Source of the DNA: Vulcanisaeta sp. JCM 16159
GTDB lineage: Archaea > Thermoproteota > Thermoprotei > Thermoproteales > Thermocladiaceae
Direction of reading: 5' to 3'
NCBI RefSeq assembly: GCF_001316265.1
Contig: NZ_BBDN01000003.1
Span: 59,339 to 123,338, forward strand
Length of the DNA stretch: 64,000 nt
Below, piece after piece: positions 30,542-40,846 of the stretch. A model generated the notes under the pieces. The model was given only the letters and a program-made list of their open reading frames with translations, was not told where the DNA came from and did no database searches. Both the position numbers and the translations under genes were made by a program. Numbering within the stretch: the first letter of the stretch is position 1; the number at the start of each line of letters is the position of its first letter.

Positions 30542-31315
30542 ATGAGTAGCAAGTTAGTCAGTGGGAGGATTCATACGGACACTGGCGCATTATCACTATT
30601 AATAACTAATTATGCATTCTCCTTGATTACCCTATTGTTGATCAATAAATACCACGTTAATATTATTAGATTAGTATTGACAACGGGTCTCGTTATATTA
30701 AATATCGCAAGCCTTGTAAGAGCCCACCTAGGCCTGATATCCAGGAGGGGCTTAAGCGATTATTTACTGTTTCTAATAAACACGGCTCCCTATTTGCTTC
30801 TCATCCCTTACCTAGGTATTTGGGTAGTAATACCCTTAATACCCCTGGCTTTATTTATGGCAGAGGTAATGCGTGGGAGAGGTAGGTCGGTAATGGCTAA
30901 TGTGTCTGGGACCGCCTTAATAGCATCAACATATCTTGCATGGTATACTCTCATGGGTGGTATTTTGATTAATCTGTTTGTGGCTGTGTCGATAGTATGG
31001 GTTACCTACCATGCATTTTCAGCATTATACGTGGAGAGCAAGTTGCCGTTTAGGCGGGGTATTAAGCCGTACCACTCATCAATGCTTTGGTTTATAAGCT
31101 TACCTGCCCTAGCCTATGGGCTGTACATCACTAGTGGTACACTGTCTCTGGTGGTATTGATTGAGCCATCGCTTAGGGCGTTAATTGCCATTAAAGAGGA
31201 TAAGTTATCCATGGGTGATTTAAGACGTAGGATTAGGGAAATTGGTATTGGCCTATTAATTGAGTCTTTGGTGCTGGCCACCCTGGTCTTGATTCTTATT
31301 TATGCATTGGCGTGA
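30542..31315 (+). CDS. Polytopic membrane protein, YwiC-like, unknown
   Basis: 257 residues with about eight hydrophobic helices and no long soluble domain. A few charged residues sit in short loops (RGRGRSVMANVSG; KLPFRRGIKPYHSS; KEDKLSMGDLRRRIREIG). The layout and the central VTYHAFSALYVESKLPFRR resemble YwiC-like/UbiA-related proteins, but no DxxxD prenyltransferase motif is present. Function unknown. The 220 bases downstream show no supported gene. Confidence 0.55.
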   Translation: MSSKLVSGRIHTDTGALSLLITNYAFSLITLLLINKYHVNIIRLVLTTGLVILNIASLVRAHLGLISRRGLSDYLLFLINTAPYLLLIPYLGIWVVIPLIPLALFMAEVMRGRGRSVMANVSGTALIASTYLAWYTLMGGILINLFVAVSIVWVTYHAFSALYVESKLPFRRGIKPYHSSMLWFISLPALAYGLYITSGTLSLVVLIEPSLRALIAIKEDKLSMGDLRRRIREIGIGLLIESLVLATLVLILIYALA

Positions 31316-31538
31316 TCATTAACGGGAAGTATTGTGTTCATGAATTCAACTACCTTATATGTGGTATTTTGATGAATGTAATAATTGCTATGGGGTGTAA
31401 GCGGTGTATTTCATGAATACATTTCATAAACGGGATTGAGCCTTATGTTAGTGCTAGAGTTAAATGGGTTTACCCAGTAGTTATGGTATTGTGACTTATA
31501 GAGAAATAGTTATAAGGACATAAGTAGTAATAGATCTA

Positions 31539-33419
31539 ATGGTACCGAGTACTTCAGATGAGGTTGAACGGCTTTTCCGAAGTAAGATGAGTGATGAAAT
31601 GTACCGAAAACTAATGAACATTAATAACCCTGAGCTTCACAAGTTCATAGCCTGGGCCATAGACCTATGCAAGCCTGATTCCGTGTTTATAAACACAGGT
31701 AGCCCTGAAGATTTTGATTACATTAGGAGAAAGGCAATAGAGACTGGTGAGGAGATAATGTTGAAAACCCCTGGTCATACCGTTCACTTTGATAGTCCTT
31801 ACGACCAGGCCAGGGCCCGTGAGGACACAGCCATATTATTGCCTGGTGGCCAGAAGCTTCCCTTCATAAGGACCAAGGACCGTGATGAGGGATTGAAGGA
31901 AATGTATTCACTGCTTAACGGTATAATGAGGGGTAGAGAAATGCTCATTGGTTTCTACTCACTGGGGCCTAAGGGCTCGCCCTTTAGTATATTGGCTGTT
32001 CAAATAACGGATTCCTACTACGTAATGCATAATGAGAACATACTATATAGGGCTGCCTATGACGAGTTCGTCAAGCAGGGTGAGAGGGCTAGGTTCCTCA
32101 AGTTCCTTCATTCACAGGGGGAACTTAACGAGATGAAGCAGAGTAAGAACATTAAGCAGAGGAGGATTTACATAGACCTTCCTGGCGAGACTGTGTATTC
32201 AGTAAACACGCAATATGGTGGTAACAGTATTGGTCTCAAGAAACTGGCCCTTAGGCTCACGATTAAGAGGGCCATGGAGGAGGGATGGCTTAGCGAGCAC
32301 ATGTTCCTGATAGGCGTTGAGGGGCCAAATGGCAGGGTCACTTATTTCACCGGCGCATTTCCATCATATTCAGGCAAGACGTCAACGGCAATGCTCGGTA
32401 GGTTAATCGGGGATGACCTCGCATTTCTAAGGAATGTCAATGGCGAGGTTAGGGCGGTTAATCCAGAAATAGGCGTCTTCGGGATAATCGAGGGTATAAA
32501 CCCAATCGATGATCCATTAATATACGAGGTGCTTATGAAGCCCAATGAGATAATATTCTCGAACGTGTTAATTACCGAGGATGGTGAAATATACTGGAAT
32601 GGGATGGGTAAGCCAGAGCCTGAGAAGGGCATTAACTACACGGGTAAGTGGTGGAGGGGAAAAACCGATGATAAGGGTAACCCAATACCACCATCGCATC
32701 CCAACGCCAGGTTCACGGTATCACTAAAGGCATTTAAGAACCTGGACCCTGCCTATGACGATCCAAGCGGTGTTGTTGTTGGTGGAATAATATTTGGTGG
32801 TAGAGACCCTGACACGCTTGTTCCCGTCTTTGAGTCCTTCGATTGGGAGCACGGCGTAGTCACGATAGCCGCATCCCTTGAGTCGGAGAGGACTGCGGCA
32901 GTAATCGGTAAGCTGGGCGAGAGGGAGTTTAACCCAATGGCCAACCTAGACTTCCTATCCGTGGACTTAGGCGTTTACATAACGAATTACCTGAAGTTTG
33001 GCGAGGGCCTTACGAGACCTCCAAAGATATTCGGTGTTAATTACTTCCTTAGGGATGAGCAGGGCAGGTTCCTGAATAGTAAGGAGGATAAGAGGGTTTG
33101 GCTTCAGTGGATGGAGAGGAGGGTTCATAACGAGCTTAACGCCATAACAACACCCATAGGCTATATACCGAGGTATGAAGACCTGAAGGTCTTGTTTAAG
33201 GAGGTGCTCAATAGGGATTATAGGCTTGAGGACTACACGAAGCAGTTTGCGATAAGGGTTGCAAAGTTACTTGAGAAAATAGACAGGATTTGGAAAATAT
33301 ATTCGGAAATACCTACGACACCGAGGAGGTTCTTCGAGGTACTTGAGGAGCAGAGACAGAGGTTGCTGGATGCCAGGAGTAAGTACGGCGACGTAATACC
33401 ACCGCAGAAGTTTGAGTGA
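31539..33419 (+). CDS. pckG: Phosphoenolpyruvate carboxykinase (GTP)
   Basis: 626 residues and intact, one of the few long genes without a break. Motifs: LGPKGSPFS, TDSYYVMHNE, and the P-loop FPSYSGKTSTAML. In most GTP-PEPCKs this loop reads FPSACGKTN; here the cysteine is replaced by serine. NPEIGVFGIIEGINP and GKWWRGK follow; HPNARFTVSL and GGIIFGGRDPDTLVPV are the nucleotide-binding segments. The enzyme converts oxaloacetate and GTP to PEP and CO2. Confidence 0.96.
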   Translation: MVPSTSDEVERLFRSKMSDEMYRKLMNINNPELHKFIAWAIDLCKPDSVFINTGSPEDFDYIRRKAIETGEEIMLKTPGHTVHFDSPYDQARAREDTAILLPGGQKLPFIRTKDRDEGLKEMYSLLNGIMRGREMLIGFYSLGPKGSPFSILAVQITDSYYVMHNENILYRAAYDEFVKQGERARFLKFLHSQGELNEMKQSKNIKQRRIYIDLPGETVYSVNTQYGGNSIGLKKLALRLTIKRAMEEGWLSEHMFLIGVEGPNGRVTYFTGAFPSYSGKTSTAMLGRLIGDDLAFLRNVNGEVRAVNPEIGVFGIIEGINPIDDPLIYEVLMKPNEIIFSNVLITEDGEIYWNGMGKPEPEKGINYTGKWWRGKTDDKGNPIPPSHPNARFTVSLKAFKNLDPAYDDPSGVVVGGIIFGGRDPDTLVPVFESFDWEHGVVTIAASLESERTAAVIGKLGEREFNPMANLDFLSVDLGVYITNYLKFGEGLTRPPKIFGVNYFLRDEQGRFLNSKEDKRVWLQWMERRVHNELNAITTPIGYIPRYEDLKVLFKEVLNRDYRLEDYTKQFAIRVAKLLEKIDRIWKIYSEIPTTPRRFFEVLEEQRQRLLDARSKYGDVIPPQKFE

Positions 33420-33428
33420 ATTTGGCAA

Positions 33429-34529
33429 TCAATCTTCCTTGTTCAAAATCATTAATTTATATTGAGAACCACTGAGTCTAATGGCAGTATCTATTATCTG
33501 TAACTCGCTCTTTGTGGCTAACGTCACCGCGCGGCCGCTCCTATCAAACCTTGCGGTTCTGCCTATTCTATGAATATATGTCTCCGGGTTACTTGGTACA
33601 TCGAAATTAATTATTAACCTCACATCAACTATGTCTAAACCTCTGGAGGCTAAGTCGGTAGCTACTAGGACTGCGTCTCCATTCTCGTCTCTAAACCTCC
33701 TTAGTACTCTCTCCCTCATGTACTGCTTCATGCCACCATGAAGCAACAATGCATGGTAATCCTGGGACAACTGCCTGTACAGTCTATATGCCCTCTCCCT
33801 AGTATTTACAAAGACTATGGACTTACCCGCCAGCTCCCTTGTCATTACACCGTACTTCTCCCTCCAAAATCCACTAACCAGGTATACCACTTGTTCAACA
33901 CGCGGTAACTCATACTCGTGACTACCAGTCCTTAAAAAGATAGGATTCCTCATGATGCCACGTAATAATTCATACACGTCCCTAGGCAACGTCGCCGTGG
34001 CAGCATAGGTCTGCCTCCTATTGCGTGCCAGGCTCGATATCACACGGACATCATCTATAAAACCCATATCCAGCATCCTATCTACCTCATCAATAACGAA
34101 GTAATCAACACGACCCAAATCAATATAGGACCTCCTCACTAGATCCAGTAATCGCCCAGGCGTCGCCACAACAAGGGATGCGTCCCTTACAGAGCTTATT
34201 TGTTCGTCATAAGGCACACCGCCATAAACAACGGCGTGCTTAAACCCAAGGTACTTATTGAAGTAGGTAAATTGCGAAGTAACCTGAAGTGCCAATTCAC
34301 GGGTTGGCACGATTATTAGGGATTCCGTAACCTTACCAACCATGGAGTTCATTATAGGCAGTAGATAGGCCGCAGTCTTACCACTGCCCGTTCGGGCCTG
34401 CATGGCGATGTCAATGCTTTCCAAAGCTTTCGGTATGACTAAGCTCTGAATCTCTGTGGGTTTCTTAAATCCAACATCAACCAGGGCCTTCCTAAGTTCC
34501 TCTCTTAGTTCGTCAAATACCTCATTCAT
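33429..34529 (-). CDS. DEAD-box RNA helicase (DEVD variant)
   Basis: 366 residues, intact, two RecA-like domains and no extra tail. Q motif GFKKPTEIQ, motif I ARTGSGKTAA, Ia VPTRELALQ, motif II VIDEVDRMLD (DEVD rather than DEAD), motif III ATATL, motif V ATDLASRGLD, motif VI HRIGRTARF. The minimal size suggests a general RNA chaperone. Its 3' end faces the end of PEPCK, 10 bases away. Confidence 0.92.
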   Translation of the reverse strand: MNEVFDELREELRKALVDVGFKKPTEIQSLVIPKALESIDIAMQARTGSGKTAAYLLPIMNSMVGKVTESLIIVPTRELALQVTSQFTYFNKYLGFKHAVVYGGVPYDEQISSVRDASLVVATPGRLLDLVRRSYIDLGRVDYFVIDEVDRMLDMGFIDDVRVISSLARNRRQTYAATATLPRDVYELLRGIMRNPIFLRTGSHEYELPRVEQVVYLVSGFWREKYGVMTRELAGKSIVFVNTRERAYRLYRQLSQDYHALLLHGGMKQYMRERVLRRFRDENGDAVLVATDLASRGLDIVDVRLIINFDVPSNPETYIHRIGRTARFDRSGRAVTLATKSELQIIDTAIRLSGSQYKLMILNKED

Positions 34530-34663
34530 TCAGCACCAATAAACTGGGCATTAATAAAACGGAGCCTAAGCAAGCATTCCCTCCTAATTGCTGGAGATGA
34601 CTCTATGAATTGGTGCAGTAAATATTATTAGGTAGGTTAGGTAATGAAATAATATTGGCATAA

Positions 34664-35022
34664 ATGGCGTTACGATGGTACGCAAGGGCTAAGCAATATA
34701 AGGCATTGAGTAAGGACATGCTTAATAGGGGGTTCTACCCAGAGGCATGCTTTTTTTGCGCAGCAGGTTGTTGATTTTTATCTTAAAGGTAAGCTCATAG
34801 AATTAACGGGCTCGAGATTATATACGCATTCAATAGTCACGCTGTTAAACCAGGCGATCTCAATACTTAATAAGCCCATTAACAATGATCTCATTAAGTG
34901 CGCTAAGCTCCTCCTGAGCAGTACATAGGGTCTAGATACCTGATGCCCGTATGATTGATTATGATAAGGATGATGCTGAGGATTGCCTCAGGTGCATGGA
35001 GATAGTGATGAACTACGTTTAG
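34664..35022 (+). CDS. HEPN-domain protein (putative toxin), about three frameshifts
   Basis: Hidden by breaks at T7 34751-34757, near 34912 and near 34941. The restored 120 residues read RAKQYKALSKDML, then EACFFAQQVVDFYLKG, THSIVTLLNQ, EQYIGSRYPDAR and DAEDCLRCMEIVMNYV, the order seen in HEPN proteins of archaeal HEPN/MNT pairs. HEPN members of such pairs are RNases or targets of AMP modification by the partner. The Rx4-6H motif is not clear, so it may be an inactive or substrate-binding form. The partner gene follows 16 bases later. Confidence 0.75.
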
Positions 35023-35038
35023 GGAAGTCCTCCTAAGA

Positions 35039-35383
35039 ATGCATCGTGAAATTGAGGAGTGGATAAGAGAGCTATGTAGTGAGGGTTACACAGTCATATT
35101 ATTTGGTTCGAGAGCCCGTGGCGAGCTAGGATAGACAGTGACTGGGACCTGCTCATCATAGGTAATGAACCACCCACTGAGCCGCCAAATGACCTAGCCC
35201 AGGTACATTACGCCAACGCTCTAGCGGCTGAAAGGGAAATTGAGAACTTCAACACAATATTCCTCGACGCATTCTATGAAGGTAAGCTATTATGCGGTGA
35301 TGTTCAATAAATTGAAGAATAAAGTCCTTAACGTGACCAGGGATTTCGTAAAGACGAAGGACGGATGGATAGGAATAAGGTAA
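35039..35383 (+). CDS. MNT-type nucleotidyltransferase (putative antitoxin), two frameshifts
   Basis: Breaks near 35133 and 35305. The restored frame has FGSRARGEARIDSDWDLLIIG, the GSx10DxD signature of minimal nucleotidyltransferases, and an end of VFNKLKNKVLNV. In HEPN/MNT systems this enzyme AMPylates the HEPN partner and silences it. It starts at ATG 35039, just after the HEPN stop. The end is followed by tRNA-Lys on the other strand within 8 bases. Confidence 0.75.
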
Positions 35384-35390
35384 TAGAAAC

Positions 35391-35467
35391 TGGCGGGCCC
35401 GGTGGGATTTGAACCCACGACCTATGGGTTAAAAGCCCACCGCTCTACCTGGCTGAGCTACGGGCCC
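35391..35467 (-). tRNA. tRNA-Lys (anticodon UUU)
   Basis: 77 nt including encoded CCA. Acceptor GGGCCCG pairs with CGGGCCC; D stem GCTC/GAGC; anticodon stem GTGGG-CTTTTAA-CCCAT (loop reads CU-UUU-AA); T arm GTGGG-TTCAAAT-CCCAC. Discriminator base G. No intron. Confidence 0.95.
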
Positions 35468-35521
35468 GGTATTCATTAATTATTTGTACTTTTAAGGTTT
35501 TATGTTGCCTTAGCTTTTTAA

Positions 35522-35887
35522 TTGCGGTATTTTTATTATGCTGTGTCTTCGATTGTTGATGTTAGGCTTGGTGATTACCATGGTGAGTGGGTTTTGGATA
35601 GTGGTGTTGTTAGGTATGTTGAGCACATAGGCGGTGATGTTATTGAGGCCGAGCTTAAGGGCTGTAGTGAGGATTACACCGATTGTGTTATTGATGATGT
35701 TGTTAAAAGGCTTGGTGATGAGCTTAAGCTCCCTAGGTCTGTTCTTGGTTCGGTGAGGGCTAGGCTTAAGGTCCTTGGTTTCCCACTGGTGATTATTCTG
35801 CGTGAGGAGGTTAATGTCTCAATCGTCGAGTTCAGGGGTAAGAACGGCAATGCCCAATTGATTATTCGCTATCAACTTATTTCCTGA
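35522..35887 (+). CDS. Unknown protein, 121 residues
   Basis: Starts at TTG 35522 (MRYFYYAVSSIVDVRLGD) shortly after a TTTTATG element. A mixed alpha/beta sequence with two cysteines (GCSEDYTDC) spaced seven apart and a basic segment LPRSVLGSVRARLKVLG. No family recognised. Its end overlaps the end of the MFS gene by 11 bases (convergent). Confidence 0.55.
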   Translation: MRYFYYAVSSIVDVRLGDYHGEWVLDSGVVRYVEHIGGDVIEAELKGCSEDYTDCVIDDVVKRLGDELKLPRSVLGSVRARLKVLGFPLVIILREEVNVSIVEFRGKNGNAQLIIRYQLIS

Positions 35888-37033
35888 GGAGGATTACCCT
35901 GAGCACTGCGTATAATATGAATGCTATTACGAAGATTACAAGGGCCAATAGCGCTATTCCGCCGAGCCCCAGCTTCACGTATGAGTAGCTGCCCAGGATG
36001 CTTCCTAACCCCATGCCGAACCCGAGCACTAGGCTGTATAGGCCCATTGCTGAGCCCCTCATACTTATCAATGCCTCATCACCCGTCAATGCTAGTATTG
36101 ACGGTACCACGGCGGATGCATGAATATGAAGGGGGCCGAGGCGGCGACGGCGATTATTGGGTTAACACCCAATAGGAGTAATACAGTTAGTATTATGAGG
36201 CCAATACTCACGCCAGCAACTCCAATACTCATGGTCCTTAACCTGCCAAGCCTGTCCGATATGTAGCCAAAGAATACAGAGCCTAGACCGACCACTAACG
36301 TTGCGCCTAGGAAGAGGGCACCAACGTGTATCGGCATCACACCCTTAATGCTCCCTATTGCTCTGCCCGAGTATATTGCGGCGCCAAGGATTGTCGTTAT
36401 TGAGAACCAGATGGGTAATGTCGGCACCACCCTCTTCGAGACACCCCTTAATGGGTTTAGGTATACAGTGCCGATGGTTGGTTTCGTCTCGACTATGTAC
36501 CTAAGAACAACTGCGTAAAGTATTATCAATAGTATTAACAGCATTATGAACGCCGTGGATCCCTTCACCACTTGGTAGAGTATTGAGCCAATCATGTAGC
36601 CAAGCGCATAACCGAATATGTTTATGAAGTCGAAGACCCCCATGCCCAATCCCCTGTATCCTCTTTCTGTTATGTCCGTTATCATCGCCAGCATGGATAC
36701 GAGTACCAAGGCCGCGCCAAAACCCATTGCACCGTTAAATACGGCAGTGGCTAATGGGTTCTTCAGTAGGGCTATTGCTATGTATATTAATGCCATGAAT
36801 ATCAAAATCCAAGTATAACCCATTATCAATGTTAGTTTCCTGCCAATTTTATCAGCCATGTAACCAGCCACGAAGGAGCTTAGGGCCTCAACGAATGGGT
36901 ATGAGGCGAGTATTAGGCCGATCATTATGTTACTGCCTGGTGATAGGTAGGATATTAGGAACGTGTTTGCTCCCGACCCAATCCTAATCATCAGTATTGG
37001 AAGGTACGGCAACAGCGCCTTACTACTTCTCAT
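35877..37033 (-). CDS. MFS transporter, one frameshift
   Basis: About 385 residues, 12 predicted helices, with a break near 36110 joining IFMHPP to VPSILALTGDEALISMRG. The loop GYMADKIGRKLTLIMG between helices 2 and 3 and its repeat GYISDRLGRLRTMSIG between 8 and 9 are MFS signatures. Substrate unknown. Divergent from the E1-like gene, with a 38-base gap. Confidence 0.85.
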
Positions 37034-37071
37034 TGGTGTTAACGTGATGCTTAATTCTTATTAATTTATTT

Positions 37072-37836
37072 TTGAGTAATGACTACTGTATGGGCACCAT
37101 ACACCTAATTGATAGGTATTCAAGGCAAGTCGCAGTCATTGGTAGGGAGGGTCAGGAAAGGCTTTCGAGAGCTCATGTAGCGGTTGTGGGCTTAGGAGGC
37201 CTTGGAACCTTAGTATCTATGTATCTAGTTGGCGCCGGTGTTGGTGAGTTGACTATAATCGATTATGATACAATCAATATAACAGACCTTCATAGGCAAT
37301 TACTGTATAGAGAAGAGGATATTGGCAAGCCAAAGGTTGAAGTTGCTGTGAAGAGACTTCGTGATATTAATTCAGCGGTTAGGGTAAGGCCGGTGAATGA
37401 GGCGTTAACCAGTGAGAATGCTGAGGAGGTCATTAAGGACGTTGATGTCGTGGTTGATGCACTCGATAATTGGTTGGGTAGGCAGGTATTAAATGAGGCC
37501 ATTGTTAGGTTGAGGAAGCCCCTGGTCCACGGCGCAGTGAATGGTTGGTATGGCCAAGTATCAACGATAATACCAGGTAAGACGCCCTGCCTTTATGAAT
37601 TAGTGCAGGCCAAATCATTGCCACAGTGCGTTGGTTATTGCCCAGTCGTTGGTCCTGTAGTTGGTGTTGTGGCGTCGATAGAGGCTACGGAGGTAATTAA
37701 GCTAATAACGGGCATTGGCGAGCCCCTCATTAATAAGTTGTTGATAATTGATGGTAAGAATTGGGTCATCGACGAGATAAAGCTTAGTAGGGTTGAGAAT
37801 TGCCCTGTCTGCTCAAGATATCTTAAGGAAAAATAA
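37072..37836 (+). CDS. E1-like adenylyltransferase (MoeB/ThiF family)
   Basis: 254 residues. RYSRQVAVIGREGQERL, then VVGLGGLGTLVSMYLVGAGVG (ATP-binding), DLHRQLLY, DALDNWLGRQVLNEA (the catalytic Asp) and a zinc site formed by CVGYCP and CPVC. It activates a C-terminal glycine of a ubiquitin-like sulfur carrier (MoaD, ThiS or SAMP/Urm1) by adenylation. With moaB, moeA and a molybdoenzyme in the window, a MoaD partner is likely. The start may be TTG 37072 or ATG 37090. Confidence 0.88.
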   Translation: MSNDYCMGTIHLIDRYSRQVAVIGREGQERLSRAHVAVVGLGGLGTLVSMYLVGAGVGELTIIDYDTINITDLHRQLLYREEDIGKPKVEVAVKRLRDINSAVRVRPVNEALTSENAEEVIKDVDVVVDALDNWLGRQVLNEAIVRLRKPLVHGAVNGWYGQVSTIIPGKTPCLYELVQAKSLPQCVGYCPVVGPVVGVVASIEATEVIKLITGIGEPLINKLLIIDGKNWVIDEIKLSRVENCPVCSRYLKEK

Positions 37837-37867
37837 TTTTAAGGAATTAGTTAGCGATTACTCGCTC

Positions 37868-38804
37868 ATGAGGAGGTTTTTATCGGCATTATGGGCTAAA
37901 CTGAGTAATAGGCCGTTGGCACTTTGTGATAGTGGCGATGTTGATGGTATAACGAGCGCAGCCCTATTCCTAAGGAAGTACCCGAATGGTGTCGTAGTAC
38001 TTGCGGCGCCGAGCGAGGTTAATAGGTCCTGGTGGATCAAGCGCTTCTTCTGGACCTTCGTGGCGGATCTACCATGCCAGGTAAGGTCCTTATAAGGGCT
38101 GACCACCACAGGACCAACAAGCCCTGCGCCAAGGTTGAGTTTTATGACCCGGAGGCACCCTGCTCGGCCCTCATGGCAATGAAGGCTCTAGATCTCGAGA
38201 ATGACTTAATAGCCAATAACCTTGTTAAGGTGGCTATTGAGACGGATACCGCCAACATAACGAGTGAGGAGGCTGAAAGACTCGACCTAGCCGTTAGGTT
38301 CGCGTCATACCCTGAGAAGATCTTTATTGTTAAGAATCTCGCAATTAACGGTCTTCAGTCATTGAATAATTCCAGGATTGGTAGGTTGATTGAGAGGGGT
38401 TACAGGGCTAAGAGACTTATGCTTGAGATTGCCGATAAAATACCAATTAAGGATGTGGTCAATATATATAGCTCCATTGACCTGGGGATATCCTATAGGC
38501 AATTAACAATTGAGTTGCAGCATAGGGGTGCCAAGATGGTAAACATATTACTTAGGCTAAGTAGGAGGACCTTTAGGTATTACTGCGGGGCTGATAGGGA
38601 TAGCCCCTATGACTGCACCCAGGTGGCCACGAAACTCGGTGGTGGTGGTCACAAATACGCCTCAGGCGCTCAGTATAAGTCGCCGTTCTTCAACCAGGTA
38701 AGGGTGTTGAGACTTTCATAAATACGTTAAAGGCCTACCTGAATGTCGATAGGCTTGAGGTCCTCGAGTTAGCTAGGGATTCCATAAGGACGGTTACTTA
38801 CTAA
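37868..38804 (+). CDS. DHH-family phosphoesterase, two frameshifts
   Basis: About 312 residues; breaks near 38075 and 38700. CDSGDVDGITSAALF is the first metal motif (DxD), RADHHRTNKP the DHH motif, ETDTANIT a later acid, and GGGGHKYASGA the DHHA1 substrate loop. RecJ/NrnA-type enzymes in archaea degrade single-stranded RNA/DNA or short oligonucleotides. Start taken at ATG 37868, 31 bases after the E1-like gene. The C-terminal codons end next to the D box of a C/D sRNA on the other strand. Confidence 0.85.
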
Positions 38805-38808
38805 ATGA

Positions 38809-38857
38809 TCAGCGCTTTGGACCATCGTCACTAATCGGTGGCTACCATCGTCATCAC
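38809..38857 (-). ncRNA. C/D-box guide RNA
   Basis: Minus strand: C GTGATGA (38851-38857), guide CGATGGTAGCCA, D' CCGA (38835-38838), spacer TTA, C' GTGACGA (38825-38831), guide TGGTCCAAAGCG, D CTGA (38809-38812). Both guides are exactly 12 nt. Predicted targets by the D+5 rule: UGGC(Um)ACCAUCG and CGCU(Um)UGGACCA. A TATA-like ATATTTAAAG (38891-38900) lies about 40 bases upstream and also serves the upp gene on the other strand. Confidence 0.85.
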
Positions 38858-38882
38858 CCCGTAGTACCTAATTACTAAGTAG

Positions 38883-39587
<705 letters not shown>

Positions 39588-39598
39588 AATCGATTCTC

Positions 39599-40254
39599 CT
39601 AATTATGAGATGATATCTTATTCATTACATATTTTAGGGCCTCATCAATAAATCCCTTCTTAGCCAGTTCATTGAATTTCTCATCATTATCAAGCTCCAT
39701 GTATAAATCCAACCTAGTCCTTACGTCACTCACGACCTCCTTAAGCTTGCTCTTAACTGCGTACCAAACCCTGGCCATGTTCATTAATTCCTCATCCTCC
39801 CTAAGCGTGTTCATTATCTTTTCAAGGGTTCTTCTTGCCACAATACCGCTGAGTCCCTCGGTAGTAACAGCGACCCTAATACCATTAATCTCGCTCTCAA
39901 AGGGAACCACCACCTCGGTCTCTTCGGCATTTGTGGCATCATTAAAGAACTTCCTCATGTCCTTAGCCAACTTCCTAACCTTCTCGTTTATTGACTGGTC
40001 ATTGGTTGCAATAATTACTAGGTCAGCCCACTCAAGGTTTCTCCTGAGCAATTCCTCATCATGAGCATTACCCCTAACCAGCTCCACTTTGCCCTGCTCA
40101 GCATAGCGCATTAGTTCATTACTAAATTCAAGCTTAGCACCCTAACATTGGCACCCGCCAGTAGGAACTTGATAGCCCTCCTAGTACCAACGCCGCCGCC
40201 TCCGATTATTAATACGTTCCTACCACTAAACTCTATAAACAGTGGTACCCTCAC
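39599..40254 (-). CDS. Precorrin-2 dehydrogenase / siroheme synthase-like, one frameshift
   Basis: About 218 residues; GTG start 40254 and one break near 40133 joining VRVL to [15 protein letters not shown]. The N-terminal NAD-binding loop is [14 protein letters not shown], followed by [10 protein letters not shown] and [15 protein letters not shown], as in SirC/Met8p. It oxidises precorrin-2 to sirohydrochlorin and may also insert iron. The helical C-terminal part is about the length of single-function SirC proteins. It follows an unknown gene by 25 bases. Confidence 0.85.
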
Positions 40255-40278
40255 AATATCTATTTCCTAAAGGGTCAA

Positions 40279-40815
40279 TTAATTATTTTTACTTACACCT
40301 ACTAAATGCAAGTCTCTATTAAGTACTAAGTCCCTGATCTTGACAATGGTATTGAGCGAAGGCAATTCCTCATCAATACTCAAATCAGCCCTCTTAATAC
40401 TATCCTTGATCCAAGTGCACTCATTAATTGGTAAGCCATGGACTGACCCAGGCACGTTAGACCTAACCAATTGCCTAATAATGCTATCACCGCTAAATTC
40501 AATAACTAACTTGGGATAATTAGTCGCGACTAGGTCAAAACCAAGCATTATAATTATGTCGTAATTATACCTCTTGAGGAGTTTATTGATGGTCCACGTA
40601 AGGCTTGATTTATTACATGGTAAATGACGCCTCGGCATTATAACCTCAATACCTGACCTCACAAGCAATACAGCCAGTATTGAGTAGAATTGGGGCTTAA
40701 CACCTGGTGGCGGCAGTAGTAGTACCCTACCGTTAATGCGTATTGGCGTGAAGACCAACGCATCGCTATCAATATATACGTGGTATTCATCATTACTGAA
40801 CACTTCAATCATCAA
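40279..40815 (-). CDS. Unknown protein, 178 residues
   Basis: Intact. Mixed alpha/beta: VLLLPPPGVKPQFYSILAVLLVRSGIEVIMPRRHLPC, then NYDIIIMLGFDLVATNYPKLVIEFSGDS. It could be a Rossmann-like fold, but no known motif is present. Same direction and 25 bases from the siroheme gene, so probably co-transcribed. Confidence 0.55.
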   Translation of the reverse strand: MMIEVFSNDEYHVYIDSDALVFTPIRINGRVLLLPPPGVKPQFYSILAVLLVRSGIEVIMPRRHLPCNKSSLTWTINKLLKRYNYDIIIMLGFDLVATNYPKLVIEFSGDSIIRQLVRSNVPGSVHGLPINECTWIKDSIKRADLSIDEELPSLNTIVKIRDLVLNRDLHLVGVSKNN

Positions 40816-40846
40816 AAGGGAGCATGAATACCCTACTTAATAGCAT

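Noticed and set aside
34532..34614. Inverted pair GCACCAAT...ATTGGTGC upstream of the HEPN and helicase genes
   Set aside because: Eight-base arms 67 bases apart are expected by chance in 64 kb; no box elements or stable fold.
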